Shown: positions 28,940 through 38,738, counted from the first letter of the stretch. The stretch is DNA of 51,110 nt from Symsagittifera roscoffensis (GCF_963678635.1 NW_026971177.1:1-51110), one strand, 5' to 3'. Made by a program: numbers and translations. Notes: generated by a model from the letters alone, not told the origin.

Positions 28940-30045
28940 GTGTATGACAATCCTGAATATGGGTTATAAAATGTGATGTAACCAATTGTCTTTTTGGTAT
29001 ATCTGTCGTATTTGTATATTACTTCAGTTGTTATAAATGGTGGTGGTAGGGATTGAGCTGTTATATTTGGTGGATTTAATGGATAGGGATGTTGAGTAAT
29101 GTTGTTTAATTTAACCGTGATTTCAAATTTCAATTGTAGACTATTCTGTTGGAGTATTTGGATGTTATGAGCACGAATGTCTTCGTGAATGTCTTGTCTA
29201 TATTGTAGTCTATTTAGTGCCCAACTGTGGAGTCGGTTACTTTCTAGGTGTTGTCCAAATAATGGTGGAGGTGCTGTGAATGTATTCCAGTCTAGTCTTA
29301 AAGGAATATTTGTTGATGATTGTTCTCTATATCTAGCGTCGAGGTTATTTGGGAAATTTAAGTTAAAAGGTGGTGGTGAAATCTGGCTTATTGATGGTGT
29401 TGATGTTAGTGATAATGTTTCTGGTAGTGATGAGGATGTTGTTATATCCGTAGAAATGTCTATTGGATCATTGATTAAATTTGGTTCACCTTGTGTGAAT
29501 GAATGTGTTGTCCAGTATGGTAGTCGTGATGTTTGGTTTGTAGGGTTAAAGGGATTTTCACGTACTTGTTCAGATGTTGGTGTTGAACCTAAGTAATCTG
29601 ATGGTAGGCTTGAGGTGCTACGTTGTGAAAGAAGCGTAGGGGTTTCTGGTAATATACCAATGGGATTTTCTGGTGTACTTTGTGATGGGGATTGAGGTAT
29701 ATCAAAATGAACTCGGGGAGTTTGAAAATTTCTGTTTCGTCGAGGGTGTATAATTTGTCTATTTATTTCGACTGTATTTTGGTTTTGACTAGGATTTCTT
29801 ATTCTACTTAATTCTTGTGGTAGTGTTGGGAATAAGTTATATGTTGGTTCGCTTAGAGGTGCTTGTCGTTGAACTGGTTCTAGTGGTTCTGATAAGCGAG
29901 CGTGTCGTTCTTCAATGGTATATGGGTTATCTTGAAAAGAAATTCGTGTAGATGTTTGAGGGTTTTGGGTAGTTGAAGATGGTGTGGGGTTTTCTTGGGA
30001 TGATGTCGGTGAAGACTGACTACGTGATTCTTTTTGTGGAAAAAT
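28927..30045 (-). CDS. Pro/Ser/Thr-rich 372-codon frame without a start codon
   Basis: From just after a TAA at 30048-30046 to the stop at 28927, the minus strand is open for 372 codons. I checked it line by line: there is no ATG, and the first TTG is at 29133. The product is rich in Pro, Ser, Thr, Gln and Asn, low in Lys and Gly, with scattered Trp-Asn-Thr-Phe and Leu-Asn-Arg motifs. It resembles a mucin-like or disordered stalk, or a matrix-type linker. It overlaps the C-terminal third of the preceding membrane ORF (-1 phase relative to it) and the first 13 bases of env. Expression would need a -1 frameshift from the membrane ORF, splicing, or a non-AUG start. Composition and length argue against chance. 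Confidence 0.6.
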   Translation of the reverse strand: MFPQKESRSQSSPTSSQENPTPSSTTQNPQTSTRISFQDNPYTIEERHARLSEPLEPVQRQAPLSEPTYNLFPTLPQELSRIRNPSQNQNTVEINRQIIHPRRNRNFQTPRVHFDIPQSPSQSTPENPIGILPETPTLLSQRSTSSLPSDYLGSTPTSEQVRENPFNPTNQTSRLPYWTTHSFTQGEPNLINDPIDISTDITTSSSLPETLSLTSTPSISQISPPPFNLNFPNNLDARYREQSSTNIPLRLDWNTFTAPPPLFGQHLESNRLHSWALNRLQYRQDIHEDIRAHNIQILQQNSLQLKFEITVKLNNITQHPYPLNPPNITAQSLPPPFITTEVIYKYDRYTKKTIGYITFYNPYSGLSYTCIF

Positions 30046-30221
30046 TTATGTTTATTGTAGTATTCTTCTAGAAAAAGTATTAGGAGGATTGTTGCTAGGG
30101 CGAATGTGATAATTGCTTTCTTTATACATTTGCATATTGTCAAGATGAGGGATGATAGAAATGTTATAAAAATTACAAATAGTAAAAAAATATCTGTTCT
30201 ACTAAAAATGGTTCGTATCAT
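29880..30221 (-). CDS. Small membrane ORF preceding the start-less frame
   Basis: 113 codons. Residues about 10-30 and 37-52 are strong hydrophobic segments, probably two membrane helices. The remaining residues are His/Lys/Pro-rich and look like out-of-phase reading of the Pro/Ser/Thr-rich frame. The likely true protein is therefore the hydrophobic N-terminus (about 60 residues) joined to the -1 frame near the TTTTTC at about 30041-30046. The start codon overlaps the stop of the previous small ORF as ATGA, suggesting coupled translation. Function unknown; it could be a viroporin-like or envelope-associated protein. Confidence 0.45.
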   Translation of the reverse strand: MIRTIFSRTDIFLLFVIFITFLSSLILTICKCIKKAIITFALATILLILFLEEYYNKHKFFHKKNHVVSLHRHHPKKTPHHLQLPKTLKHLHEFLFKITHIPLKNDTLAYQNH

Positions 30222-30448
30222 TTAGAAAAGTTTTGTGAATCGTACCTGTGGATATAATCAATAGCTTTTGAAAGCTGGAGGTATAGTTCAAATAGGGAAT
30301 AGAAAATTAAAAAAATATTGCAAAAAATGATTAAGATTATTACAAAAGCTTCAAAGATATCAAAAAGAAATATGATGAAAGGTTTAAATATTGTGAAAAA
30401 GTTTGCGAAAATGTTTAGAATTATGGTAACTGGTCGAGAGAAGAGCAT
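30218..30448 (-). CDS. Small very hydrophobic ORF
   Basis: 76 codons, dominated by Ile, Phe and Leu up to residue 55, giving at least two membrane spans, then a polar tail. It ends in an ATGA overlap with the next ORF (positions 30221-30218). AT-rich DNA can produce such proteins by chance; the exact ATGA junction and position between pol and env favour a real gene. No family recognised. Confidence 0.35.
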   Translation of the reverse strand: MLFSRPVTIILNIFANFFTIFKPFIIFLFDIFEAFVIILIIFCNIFLIFYSLFELYLQLSKAIDYIHRYDSQNFSK

Positions 30449-31042
30449 TTAAGAAATGGCTTCTCGATCGAATATTTTTTGTTGTTTGAGGCAATTTTCA
30501 AGTGTGGTCGAGTTATTTATTGGTTTTTTGACAAGTGGGTCGAGTTTTGTGAAAAATTGTTGGGGGCAAATTTTATGGTGATCGGGAGGTCTTCTTTGTC
30601 TTTATTTTCATTTGTCAAATGATCTGGGGTATTTTTGTGATTTTTATACTTTAGGCTATTTAAAATGGTCGTTCTTTTACTTTAGGCTAATTTAACATAT
30701 TTGTTTGGGGGGTATTTAAGGTCTAGGTTGGGGAAATATTGTTGATCTTTGGTTTATTAGATAAGGGAGGGTCATGATATTATGGTGATATTTATTTTAG
30801 TTGTCAAGTTGGAATGGTTTGCTTATTTTTGACCTGGAGGTCGCAAAGTTATAGTTATAGATATGCCTAGAGTTTAATATCGTTCGTCTAGTTGATCTGT
30901 GTTAGAGTTAGAGAAGGTGACGGATTGGATGAATCCTATTGGCTAATTATGAACTAGAATCGTTGCGTGTTTGTCAGCATGTTATTTTGAAAAAATGAAA
31001 GTTCAAAATATTTCAGAGGTGCAAAAATTATTAAATCTAAAC
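30449..31042. other. Non-coding gap between pol and the membrane ORFs
   Basis: About 600 bases without a plausible frame on the element's strand. TACTTTAGGCTA is directly repeated at 30647-30658 and 30678-30689. It could hold a splice acceptor or promoter for the downstream env-region message. Confidence 0.4.
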
Positions 31043-31291
31043 TTAAAGCTGTTGTTGAAATTCGACTTTCTTTAAAATTTTAGATTGTGGAATGAATGTT
31101 TTATAGTTTTTACGTGGTTGATTTCTAAGTCGTGATGACTCTCTATGTTCTGATTTGTCGTTTTGTTCTTGAGGTATTATTTTTTCTGTCAATTTTCTAT
31201 TTTTTCTTTCTTTTTGATCTAGTTTTTTTTGTTGTGGTTGATTTTTTATTTTGGTTTTCGAGATGAACGTCATGTGGTTCCTTTGTTTCAT
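31043..31291 (-). pseudogene. Shifted-frame extension of the Pol C-terminus
   Basis: 82 codons overlap the end of pol by about 95 bases in another phase. The protein is basic and contains S-S-R-L-R-N-Q-P-R-K-N-Y-K, which looks like the Arg/Pro-rich tail that often ends Gypsy integrases. A frameshift in the A-rich sequence near 31200-31290 probably separates it from the rest of pol. Confidence 0.45.
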
Positions 31292-34200
31292 TTTCTGTAT
31301 GTGGGTTATTTTGAATAACTTTTAAACCTGAGAAAGAATATAATTGAGTTAGTTCGCGTAGTGCGTACTCTTTTGGGTAATAAGGTAATAGGTTGTTTCG
31401 GTGTTGGACAATTTCTTTTTTGTCTGAGTCGGTAATTTTATATGTGACATCTGTGGGTTTGGCAATTATTTGGTATGGTCCTTTACGAAGAGGTTGTAAT
31501 TTTTTAGAGATTCCTTTTTGAGTGTTAAAATTGGGTATTAAAACAAATGTTCCAATTTTTAAATCGGAGGCTGGTGTGAAGCGTGAATTTATTTGTTCAT
31601 TAATGTTTTGTCTTTGTAACAACTTTTTTGTTACTTTTTGGTAAATTTCATTATGTTTTTTATCTCTATTTAAAATCCATTCGGTGTGTGTACCGGAGGC
31701 TAATTTCAGAATTTGTGGGTGATGAAAATGATCTTCATCGTGTGTGTGTAAAGGTAGGTTATAACAAATTGAGTCTTTATTCGGTTGACAATGACTTTGT
31801 GCATTTTTATGAGAATTTGCTGTAAACATAATCGGTTTGCGTGGCTTTTGATTAAAAACCATTTCATATGGTGACATTCCTAGAGTTGTCGTGATTTGTG
31901 AATTATATGCTAAGGGAAATAGTTTTACATCTGCTGACCATTCGGTATATCTTGTATCATTTCCATTGATGATACATCTAAGATATTCTTGTAGTGAACG
32001 GTTCATACCTTCGACTAAGCCGTTTGTCCAAGGTGCGTGGGATGTACGTGGTTTGTGTTTGATGTTATATAGATGACATAGTGTGATAATTTCATTATTT
32101 ATGAATTCTGTACCGTTATCTGTAACTAGAATTTCTGGTAGTCCGAATTTGGCTATCCAGTGTTCATATAGTGTTGTGTAAGCATAATAAGCGTTACAAT
32201 GTGGTACTGGGTTAAGTGCTACATAATGTGTAAACGCGTCAACAATTACCATAATGTAGGAATTTCCTTCGGATGAGGGTGAAATTGGTCCTTTTGTATC
32301 AAATGAAATACGGTGGTTAAAGTACAAACTTTGTCCTTTAAAATCTTGTTTTTGTGCTATTTGTTTTTGATTTGGATAAGGTTTATTTAGCTGACATACT
32401 ATACAATCATTGCATAGTACTTTTATCCAAATTGGTGCATTTGGAAAATAAAAGTTTTGTATGAAATTTGAATATGTTTTTTCTGATCCAGAGTGTCCTT
32501 TAATATTTTGTGTATGCGAAATATTAAAAGCTATAAGAATCATACTCAGAGGGAGACAGGGAACTGTAGATTCATTTAATTTGTATTCTAGAAGGTCTGT
32601 GTTTTCATTAATTGTTGTATTATTGAATTTTCGAAAATATCGGAGGAGTGTTTTATTTCCTAAAATAGTTGTATCTGCCTTGACGGGTTTAGTTTTATAT
32701 TTGTGCCATGATTTTAGTTGTCTAATTACTGGGTCAAGATTTTGATATTGCTTCAAAGTATTAATTGTAATTTTATCTGTTGGGAGGAGAAAAATGTTTT
32801 CTATTTCCAATTTAGATAAAGGAATTGTATCAAGTGGGTCATGAAGGTCAAATACTTGATTTATTGTGTAGTTTGAATCGTTTGTTTGTGGTCCTGATAA
32901 ATTTATTTTATCAGTTAGATTTTCTTTTTCAATTAATGGAAAAAGGTCTTTTTTATGCGAGTGTTGTTTTACTCTTTTTTGTTGGGTGTTATTTTTTATC
33001 CATTGTGAGTATGGAATTGGTTTGAAAGTTGATGTTCCAAGTAGATCAACTTCGTAGTGATTATCTTGGCAATCTAAATAGAGTGGGAAGTGTTGTAGAT
33101 TGTTTATCTGTGATTGTTCAACGTCAGTTTTTACTGCATATTTGCATTCTAGTCGTGGTGATGTTTCGTTTTCTGCAAGGTAGAATTTTATATTTTTAGG
33201 TATTTCAACTGTAGTTTTACGTGTAAGTAATTCAGGTGGTGTATTTCGACTTAATGTGTCTGGTAATGCAAGATTTTTTCCTGCTGTCCAAACTATATGT
33301 AAGTTTGGGAATTTCATTAGATTTAGTTGAAATCTATAAACTCGGTGATTGGGATTAGATTTTTGTGTAAAGAGAAAAATGATTGGTTTGTGATCTGTGA
33401 AAAGAACTGTTGGATGTTTTGATCCAAGTATCAGAAATTCATATTCTGTTAGTGTATATATTATAGCTGTACACTCTCTCATTAGAGTTGAGAGTCGTAG
33501 CTCTGCTTGAGTGAATAATTGAGAATTTGCTGATATAAGATTCATTTTGTTTGTGCCATTGTGTGATTGTAATAATGCTGCGCCGATGCCAAAATTCAAA
33601 GCATCGCACATTGCATAGAATGGTTGATTTGGATCTGGAATTGTATTCGAAATTTGTTCAGTTAGGAGTTTTTTAATTTCTTCAAATCGTGCTTGATGTT
33701 CTGTGTTCCATTCAAAATTATTTTGTTGTCTAAGTATATTATAAAATGGTCTTAGGTATAATTGCATTTTATAGACATATTTACTTAAAAAATTTAACAT
33801 TCCAAGGAATTCTTGGATTTTCTTTTTGTTTGTTGGTGGTTGGAGTTTTTGAATAGCATCAATGCGTGATTTTAATGGAGTGATTGTTTTTCTTTCTATA
33901 TTATGTCCTAAGAATTTAACTCGTGTTAAAAAGAAGTGTGATTTATCGGGGGCGGCCTTCAGATTTTCGTTCTGAAGTTTTTTGTGATAATGTTCTAAAA
34001 CTTTAAACATTTCTTTTTTTGTCTGTGATTGCATAAAAACATCGTCTAGATAAGTGATTGCGTTTTTCTTGAGTATTAGTGGTCTAAAAATTTTGCTCAT
34101 AAAAGCTGAAAATGCTGCTGGTCCTATGGATATTCCATAGAATAGGCGGTTGAATTCATATTGCTGATTTCCAATAACAAATTGTGTTAAGCGTCGCGAT

Positions 34201-35069
34201 TGTTCATCTAGTGGCATTTGATTATATGCACTATTCATATCTGCGGTTGTAAAGTATTTTCCGTTTATTTTTGTTAAAATAACTTGTATTGGTTCAATAG
34301 GCCAATTGCATTTTGATTCGTCTATTAGTGAATTAAGATATCTAGCGTCTAGAACTATTTTTAATGATTCTCCTTTTGCTAGGATGATAACAGGGTTGAT
34401 AAATGTGTTACCTTTTGGTTGTTCTTCTTTGTTTACCGGTGAGATTATAATGTGTTTTTCTAAAATATCAAGTAATCTGTTCACTTTATCGTGTAAATGA
34501 ATTGGTACTTTACTTGCTCTTTGTTTTTTGAAAACTGCGTCAGGTTTTAATGGGAGATGTAGTGATGAACTGATTTTGCCAACATCAAATTTAGATGTTG
34601 CATAGACTGATGAATATTTTATTAGCTGTTTGGCTAATTTATCAAATTCGTCTTGTGTTATTTGTGAATGTTGAAAGTTAAACATTGTTAAAAACTTCTG
34701 TTGAGATTCTGTGTAGTTACTTATGTTGAATGTAGGTTTGAAATATGGAGTTTTTGTGAAATAGTCTGTATTTTTTTTTTCATTACTTATTATATTATTT
34801 ATGGATAATTCTTCATTAAGAATTGTGGATTGACAAATATCTAATAATTGGAGTATATTATTTACGCGGTATGCTTTTTCATGTACGGGTGATATTGTAG
34901 CGTTTGTTTCGCAATATCCTAAAAGTCCGAAGGGTAATGTTACTTGATACGGTGTATTGTTATACACATGTAGCGAAATGATGTCTGAATTCGTATTTTT
35001 CAAATATTTTATAGATGAAATCGTGATTTTGAAAAACTTATGAATAGGTTTAAACTCAAAGTCTGACAT
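31197..35069 (-). CDS. pol: Gypsy-type Pol: reverse transcriptase, RNase H, integrase
   Basis: 1290 codons from the first Met, although the same frame is open and protein-like for some 40 codons upstream. RT has the Y340-L-D-D motif and the preceding T-A-D-M-N-S-A-Y catalytic block. RNase H shows C-D-A-L-N-F-G, then R-E-C-T-A, T-D-H-K and L-P-D-T-L-S-R. Integrase has an HHCC finger (G-H-S-G, then C-N-D-C and C-Q), catalytic D924-x59-D984-x35-E1020 and a G-P-Y module near 1225. The reaction set is reverse transcription, RNA removal and integration. The Y-L-D-D variant and the lack of a fused gag distinguish it clearly from the first element. The protease lies just upstream in broken frames, and the last residues are probably frameshifted. 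All visible catalytic residues are intact. Confidence 0.93.
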   Translation of the reverse strand: MSDFEFKPIHKFFKITISSIKYLKNTNSDIISLHVYNNTPYQVTLPFGLLGYCETNATISPVHEKAYRVNNILQLLDICQSTILNEELSINNIISNEKKNTDYFTKTPYFKPTFNISNYTESQQKFLTMFNFQHSQITQDEFDKLAKQLIKYSSVYATSKFDVGKISSSLHLPLKPDAVFKKQRASKVPIHLHDKVNRLLDILEKHIIISPVNKEEQPKGNTFINPVIILAKGESLKIVLDARYLNSLIDESKCNWPIEPIQVILTKINGKYFTTADMNSAYNQMPLDEQSRRLTQFVIGNQQYEFNRLFYGISIGPAAFSAFMSKIFRPLILKKNAITYLDDVFMQSQTKKEMFKVLEHYHKKLQNENLKAAPDKSHFFLTRVKFLGHNIERKTITPLKSRIDAIQKLQPPTNKKKIQEFLGMLNFLSKYVYKMQLYLRPFYNILRQQNNFEWNTEHQARFEEIKKLLTEQISNTIPDPNQPFYAMCDALNFGIGAALLQSHNGTNKMNLISANSQLFTQAELRLSTLMRECTAIIYTLTEYEFLILGSKHPTVLFTDHKPIIFLFTQKSNPNHRVYRFQLNLMKFPNLHIVWTAGKNLALPDTLSRNTPPELLTRKTTVEIPKNIKFYLAENETSPRLECKYAVKTDVEQSQINNLQHFPLYLDCQDNHYEVDLLGTSTFKPIPYSQWIKNNTQQKRVKQHSHKKDLFPLIEKENLTDKINLSGPQTNDSNYTINQVFDLHDPLDTIPLSKLEIENIFLLPTDKITINTLKQYQNLDPVIRQLKSWHKYKTKPVKADTTILGNKTLLRYFRKFNNTTINENTDLLEYKLNESTVPCLPLSMILIAFNISHTQNIKGHSGSEKTYSNFIQNFYFPNAPIWIKVLCNDCIVCQLNKPYPNQKQIAQKQDFKGQSLYFNHRISFDTKGPISPSSEGNSYIMVIVDAFTHYVALNPVPHCNAYYAYTTLYEHWIAKFGLPEILVTDNGTEFINNEIITLCHLYNIKHKPRTSHAPWTNGLVEGMNRSLQEYLRCIINGNDTRYTEWSADVKLFPLAYNSQITTTLGMSPYEMVFNQKPRKPIMFTANSHKNAQSHCQPNKDSICYNLPLHTHDEDHFHHPQILKLASGTHTEWILNRDKKHNEIYQKVTKKLLQRQNINEQINSRFTPASDLKIGTFVLIPNFNTQKGISKKLQPLRKGPYQIIAKPTDVTYKITDSDKKEIVQHRNNLLPYYPKEYALRELTQLYSFSGLKVIQNNPHTENETKEPHDVHLENQNKKSTTTKKTRSKRKKK

Positions 35070-35672
35070 AAAAAGTTGCTGTTTATTTTGACTTTTATCA
35101 TACTGGTGAACTTGTTTTATTGAAAAATTATAAATATTTCCTGATAATGGTTTCAGGTGTTTCCGTTGTTGTGTTTCCGTTGTAAATGGGATAAAATTTT
35201 GAGAAGACTGGTGGTTGTTTGTTTAATCTTTGAAAAAATGTTAGAGCTGTATTTTTTGTTTTTGTGTACTTGTCTTTGATGAGTATTTTACTATTTAAGA
35301 TGTTGATTGTTGGTATATATTTTGGTATGATATTGTGCTTAATATCTGTAATATGAAATGTTTGTTTAAACGGTCTGTTTAAATTTTGTTTTGTTCCATT
35401 GTTCTCGTGGGGAGAAGGAATAATTGGGTTTTTCCATAATTTACTAATGTTGATCCTGGTGCTGTTGCTAGTTTACTGGAGGTTTCAAAAGGCGTTAATT
35501 TTGGATGTAATGTTTTGATTTCATTCCATGTGGGAATATTAATTATATTTGATTCTGCTCCTGAATCAATTAAAAAATCAATTTCAAGATCTGGTGGTTG
35601 AAATTCTTTGTTTCTTGGACTTTCTAAGAGAAATGGTATTGTCCAAATTTTTTCTCTGGGTTGTTTTTTTTT
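35070..35672 (-). pseudogene. Aspartic protease, frame-broken
   Basis: A D-S-G-A active-site motif (F-L-I-D-S-G-A-E-S) lies near 35550-35570 in a frame shifted from gag. This frame joins gag across a run of nine A's (T9 on the + strand, 35664-35672): one A fewer would give a continuous gag-protease. The protease frame then meets a stop near 35370, its natural continuation lying in another phase from about 35410. A further change near 35190-35220 leads back to the phase of pol. So gag-pro-pol was probably one polyprotein or used recoding at the A-run, and this copy has at least two further lesions. The catalytic motif itself is intact. Confidence 0.7.
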
Positions 35673-38600
35673 GTATATTTTGATAAATATGATTTGTGTT
35701 TAAACATTTTGTTTTGTCATTTTCATTGGGTTTATTTACCGTGTTAATTTCGTTTATTTCTTGTGCCGTTTGTGTAGTATTGATGGGTTCAGTATAATAA
35801 TTGTGAAGGAGTTCCAATTGATTTTCATATATATGTGATGCAAAAGGTTGTTCATATATAATAGGTTCGTAGTCGTTTTCGACTGTTATCATATTTACGG
35901 AGATGGTATTTTCTGTATCAATTTCTGTGTCTGATGATCCACAGTTTATTTGATTTAGTTGTAGTTCATTATTTCCTGTGTCATCAATACCTGGGGGGTC
36001 TGATTTTGTTTGTTCATTTGACTGTACTTGATTAATATGTCTTTGATGTTTTGGTGTACTACTTCTGTATCGATGTTTAGAATTATTATAATGGTTATTA
36101 TTCCTATGTGGTGATTGGGAATAATTTCTATATTGATTATTATAACTTGAATTTCGATTTTGTGAATTGTTCCGTGATCTGTTTTGATAATTGTCATTTG
36201 GTCTGTGATAGTTTGATCTGTTATTTGAGTTATTTCTTGATCGATTGTTCGGGTAATTCTGATTTCGATTGTTCGAATAACTTCTATTTCGATTAAGTGA
36301 ATAGTTTCTATTTCTGTTATATGATGAGTTTCGTGATTGATTATTGGAATAGTGTTTATTTCTTGGGTTTGATTGGGCATTGGATCTTGAAACAAATTGT
36401 GTTGCATTTGAATTTGATCTCGTATAGTTATTTCGACTATTTGATCGTTTATAATGATTTTGTGGAGAATTCTGTGTTTTTCTTCGTTCTGGTGATCTTC
36501 CTCTATAACTTGAGTTATATGGTGATTGATTCCTTGTGTAATTAGTGTTGTTCGGAAGTGGTTTTTCTGAACTGTTGTTACTGTATACATTTTTTTTTGG
36601 TAAATTTTGATCTTTCTTCATATATTGATAGAATGATTTATTTGGTTCTTTATACTTTTGAGGTTTGTTTTGGTTATCTTGTTGTTTTTGTCTACATTCG
36701 GAAATACTATGGCCGTATCGTCGGCAATAATTACACAATTTTTTGAAAGATGGTTTGCCTTTGAAATTTGGGTGTTTTTCATAAATATTTAGTATTTCTG
36801 TGATTTTTTCAACTAGGTCTGTATCTGATTCCTGTATGTTATTGATATGTGTAGTGTTTGTTTCAATTCGATTAACATATTGTAGTTTTAGATTTTCTGT
36901 CTCTTCAAGTTTCATTGTGATTTCCGCTTGCTCTAGTTTGTCTACTAGTTTTCGAAAATCTAAATCTGGCTCTCGAATTGAAGAAGGATGAGATGCTCTC
37001 TTTTTTATTGCTATTTTCCTTAATTGAGGTGTTAAAGTCATCATTAAAATTTCTGTCATTTTTGTGTTTTTATAGTCATGTGTATTTAATGAATATGCTT
37101 TTCGAACTAGTGTTTCGATACGTACTGCTAATTGTTTGATGGTTTCATTTGGTAATCTGCGAGTTTCATTACATAAAACTCTTTGTTGTTGTTTATTTCT
37201 TTCGGAGTCAATTATTTTTGAAAATTCTTGTGTAAATCTTTTCCAGTCTGATTTTATTTCTATAGGTAATACTGAAAACCATTTTTGAGCTGCGCCATCT
37301 AAGGTTGTTTGTATCAACGCTGTGCGTCGATGTATCCAATTTTGATGTAGTGGTGTATTAATTGGTTCAGGTCCTATATTTAAAATTAAATTTGCTGTTA
37401 CTGCATTTAAATAATCTTCTACAGAATATTCACGGCCTGTTCCTGTGAATACCATTAGTGGTTTATTTGATGTTATTGATGATCCACCCATAAGGTATGG
37501 ATTCATTGTCATCTGTAGTGATTCTGCGGCATTTGGCATTTCCGAAAAATTTGAAAGTTGATTTTTTGTTATTTCGTGTTGTTGAAGGTAATATGGGAGT
37601 GGTATTTCATTTTGCATTTGAGTTGGTTGATACGAGTGCATAGTCATTGGGTTTTGTGGTTGAATTGGTTGAAAAGATTGTGTATTAGTTGGATTTGGCA
37701 TATGGATTGGTTGTTGATTTCGTGTATCCGTTGGGTTTGGAGAAAAAATTCTATTATATGTATGAGGTCGTCGCAATCCTTGTTTGCGATATTCTTGGGT
37801 ATATGGTGCAAAAGTGTCTGGTTCTAAATAATCATCATCAGATGATAAGTTTTCCGTATGATGAGGTGCTTGCTTTTTGTTTTTATTTTGTTGAAAGAAT
37901 GGGTAATTTTCACTATGATCCTGTGGAGGATGTGAATTAGTCCGAAAATTTACTGAGTTGGTTGTTGTCATTGGGTTATCCCAATAGTGAGAACATATAT
38001 GATTATTTTTAGTTTTTTGTGGGGGATAGTTTGTTTTTGACGAATGTTCATAATTATAATTGTGTTCTGCAAAAGTGTTTCTTGTGAACGTTCTTCGTGG
38101 TTTTGATGTTACTGTCATAGGTCTATATGTTTGATAATCCGTATGTGAATATTTTGGAGCAACCAAAGGTTTAACGGTTGATTGTAAGGTTACTTGTGCC
38201 AGTGAAGTGTTTGTATTTTTTGGTGTTGTTAAATTTGGATGTATGTGTGAAACACTTTGTTGTGTAGTTGTTGTTGTTTGGACAATTTCTTCATTTATGA
38301 AGTGTGATGGTGTTTGGATATCTAGTTGTGTAAGATTCCTAGTTCCATTAAGGTTTTCATTGTGTATGACGGTCGAATTTAAACTGTTATTTCGCGTATC
38401 AAGTAAAAATGTATTGTAGTTTAATGGTGTTGCATCAATGGTTAGTGGTACTACTTTTACATAATCTCTTCGGTAAGATATTGTACTTATTGCTTGACTT
38501 GAGATTGATTGTGGGATATTGATAAATGCAGAATGAGACCATTCAGGGTCCCAAACGTAGTCTGACTGTTCTGTAATGGCATTATCATCATTTGGATTTT

Positions 38601-38676
38601 GAGGTCTGAAATTTTTTCTTGCTTGTGAAATTAAGTCTATATTATGTGTGAAATAATCTATTATAAACCATGCCAA
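35584..38676 (-). CDS. gag: Gag of the env-bearing element
   Basis: 1030 codons from a Met at 38676, which is probably internal because the upstream sequence in this phase is also coding-like. It has a Pro/Thr/Asn-rich N-terminal third, a capsid-like helical region (about residues 405-610, including W-F-S-V-L-P and R-V-L-C-N-E-T-R-R-L), a CCHC knuckle C-x2-C-x4-H-x4-C at residues 648-661 (36735-36694), then a long Asn/Arg/Ser/Tyr-rich tail (about 690-890) of imperfect R-N-x-S-x-N-R repeats, likely RNA-binding and disordered. It encodes the structural protein that packages the element RNA. The end overlaps the protease in another phase. The first about 390 residues are duplicated at 39470-40700. 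Confidence 0.88.
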   Translation of the reverse strand: MAWFIIDYFTHNIDLISQARKNFRPQNPNDDNAITEQSDYVWDPEWSHSAFINIPQSISSQAISTISYRRDYVKVVPLTIDATPLNYNTFLLDTRNNSLNSTVIHNENLNGTRNLTQLDIQTPSHFINEEIVQTTTTTQQSVSHIHPNLTTPKNTNTSLAQVTLQSTVKPLVAPKYSHTDYQTYRPMTVTSKPRRTFTRNTFAEHNYNYEHSSKTNYPPQKTKNNHICSHYWDNPMTTTNSVNFRTNSHPPQDHSENYPFFQQNKNKKQAPHHTENLSSDDDYLEPDTFAPYTQEYRKQGLRRPHTYNRIFSPNPTDTRNQQPIHMPNPTNTQSFQPIQPQNPMTMHSYQPTQMQNEIPLPYYLQQHEITKNQLSNFSEMPNAAESLQMTMNPYLMGGSSITSNKPLMVFTGTGREYSVEDYLNAVTANLILNIGPEPINTPLHQNWIHRRTALIQTTLDGAAQKWFSVLPIEIKSDWKRFTQEFSKIIDSERNKQQQRVLCNETRRLPNETIKQLAVRIETLVRKAYSLNTHDYKNTKMTEILMMTLTPQLRKIAIKKRASHPSSIREPDLDFRKLVDKLEQAEITMKLEETENLKLQYVNRIETNTTHINNIQESDTDLVEKITEILNIYEKHPNFKGKPSFKKLCNYCRRYGHSISECRQKQQDNQNKPQKYKEPNKSFYQYMKKDQNLPKKNVYSNNSSEKPLPNNTNYTRNQSPYNSSYRGRSPERRKTQNSPQNHYKRSNSRNNYTRSNSNATQFVSRSNAQSNPRNKHYSNNQSRNSSYNRNRNYSLNRNRSYSNNRNQNYPNNRSRNNSNNRSNYHRPNDNYQNRSRNNSQNRNSSYNNQYRNYSQSPHRNNNHYNNSKHRYRSSTPKHQRHINQVQSNEQTKSDPPGIDDTGNNELQLNQINCGSSDTEIDTENTISVNMITVENDYEPIIYEQPFASHIYENQLELLHNYYTEPINTTQTAQEINEINTVNKPNENDKTKCLNTNHIYQNIQKKTTQRKNLDNTISLRKSKKQRISTTRS

Positions 38677-38738
38677 AATTTCTTGTAAGTCATGTTTTGT
38701 GTGTAATGAAACATCGTCTTTAGTGAAATTTTCTTTGA

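Noticed and set aside
29189-29596. 135-codon + strand frame
   Set aside because: Antisense shadow of the Pro/Ser/Thr-rich frame on the minus strand.
35955-36590. 211-codon Ile/Thr/His-rich frame inside gag
   Set aside because: It is the out-of-phase reading of the Asn/Arg/Ser/Tyr repeats; composition follows directly from the repeat.
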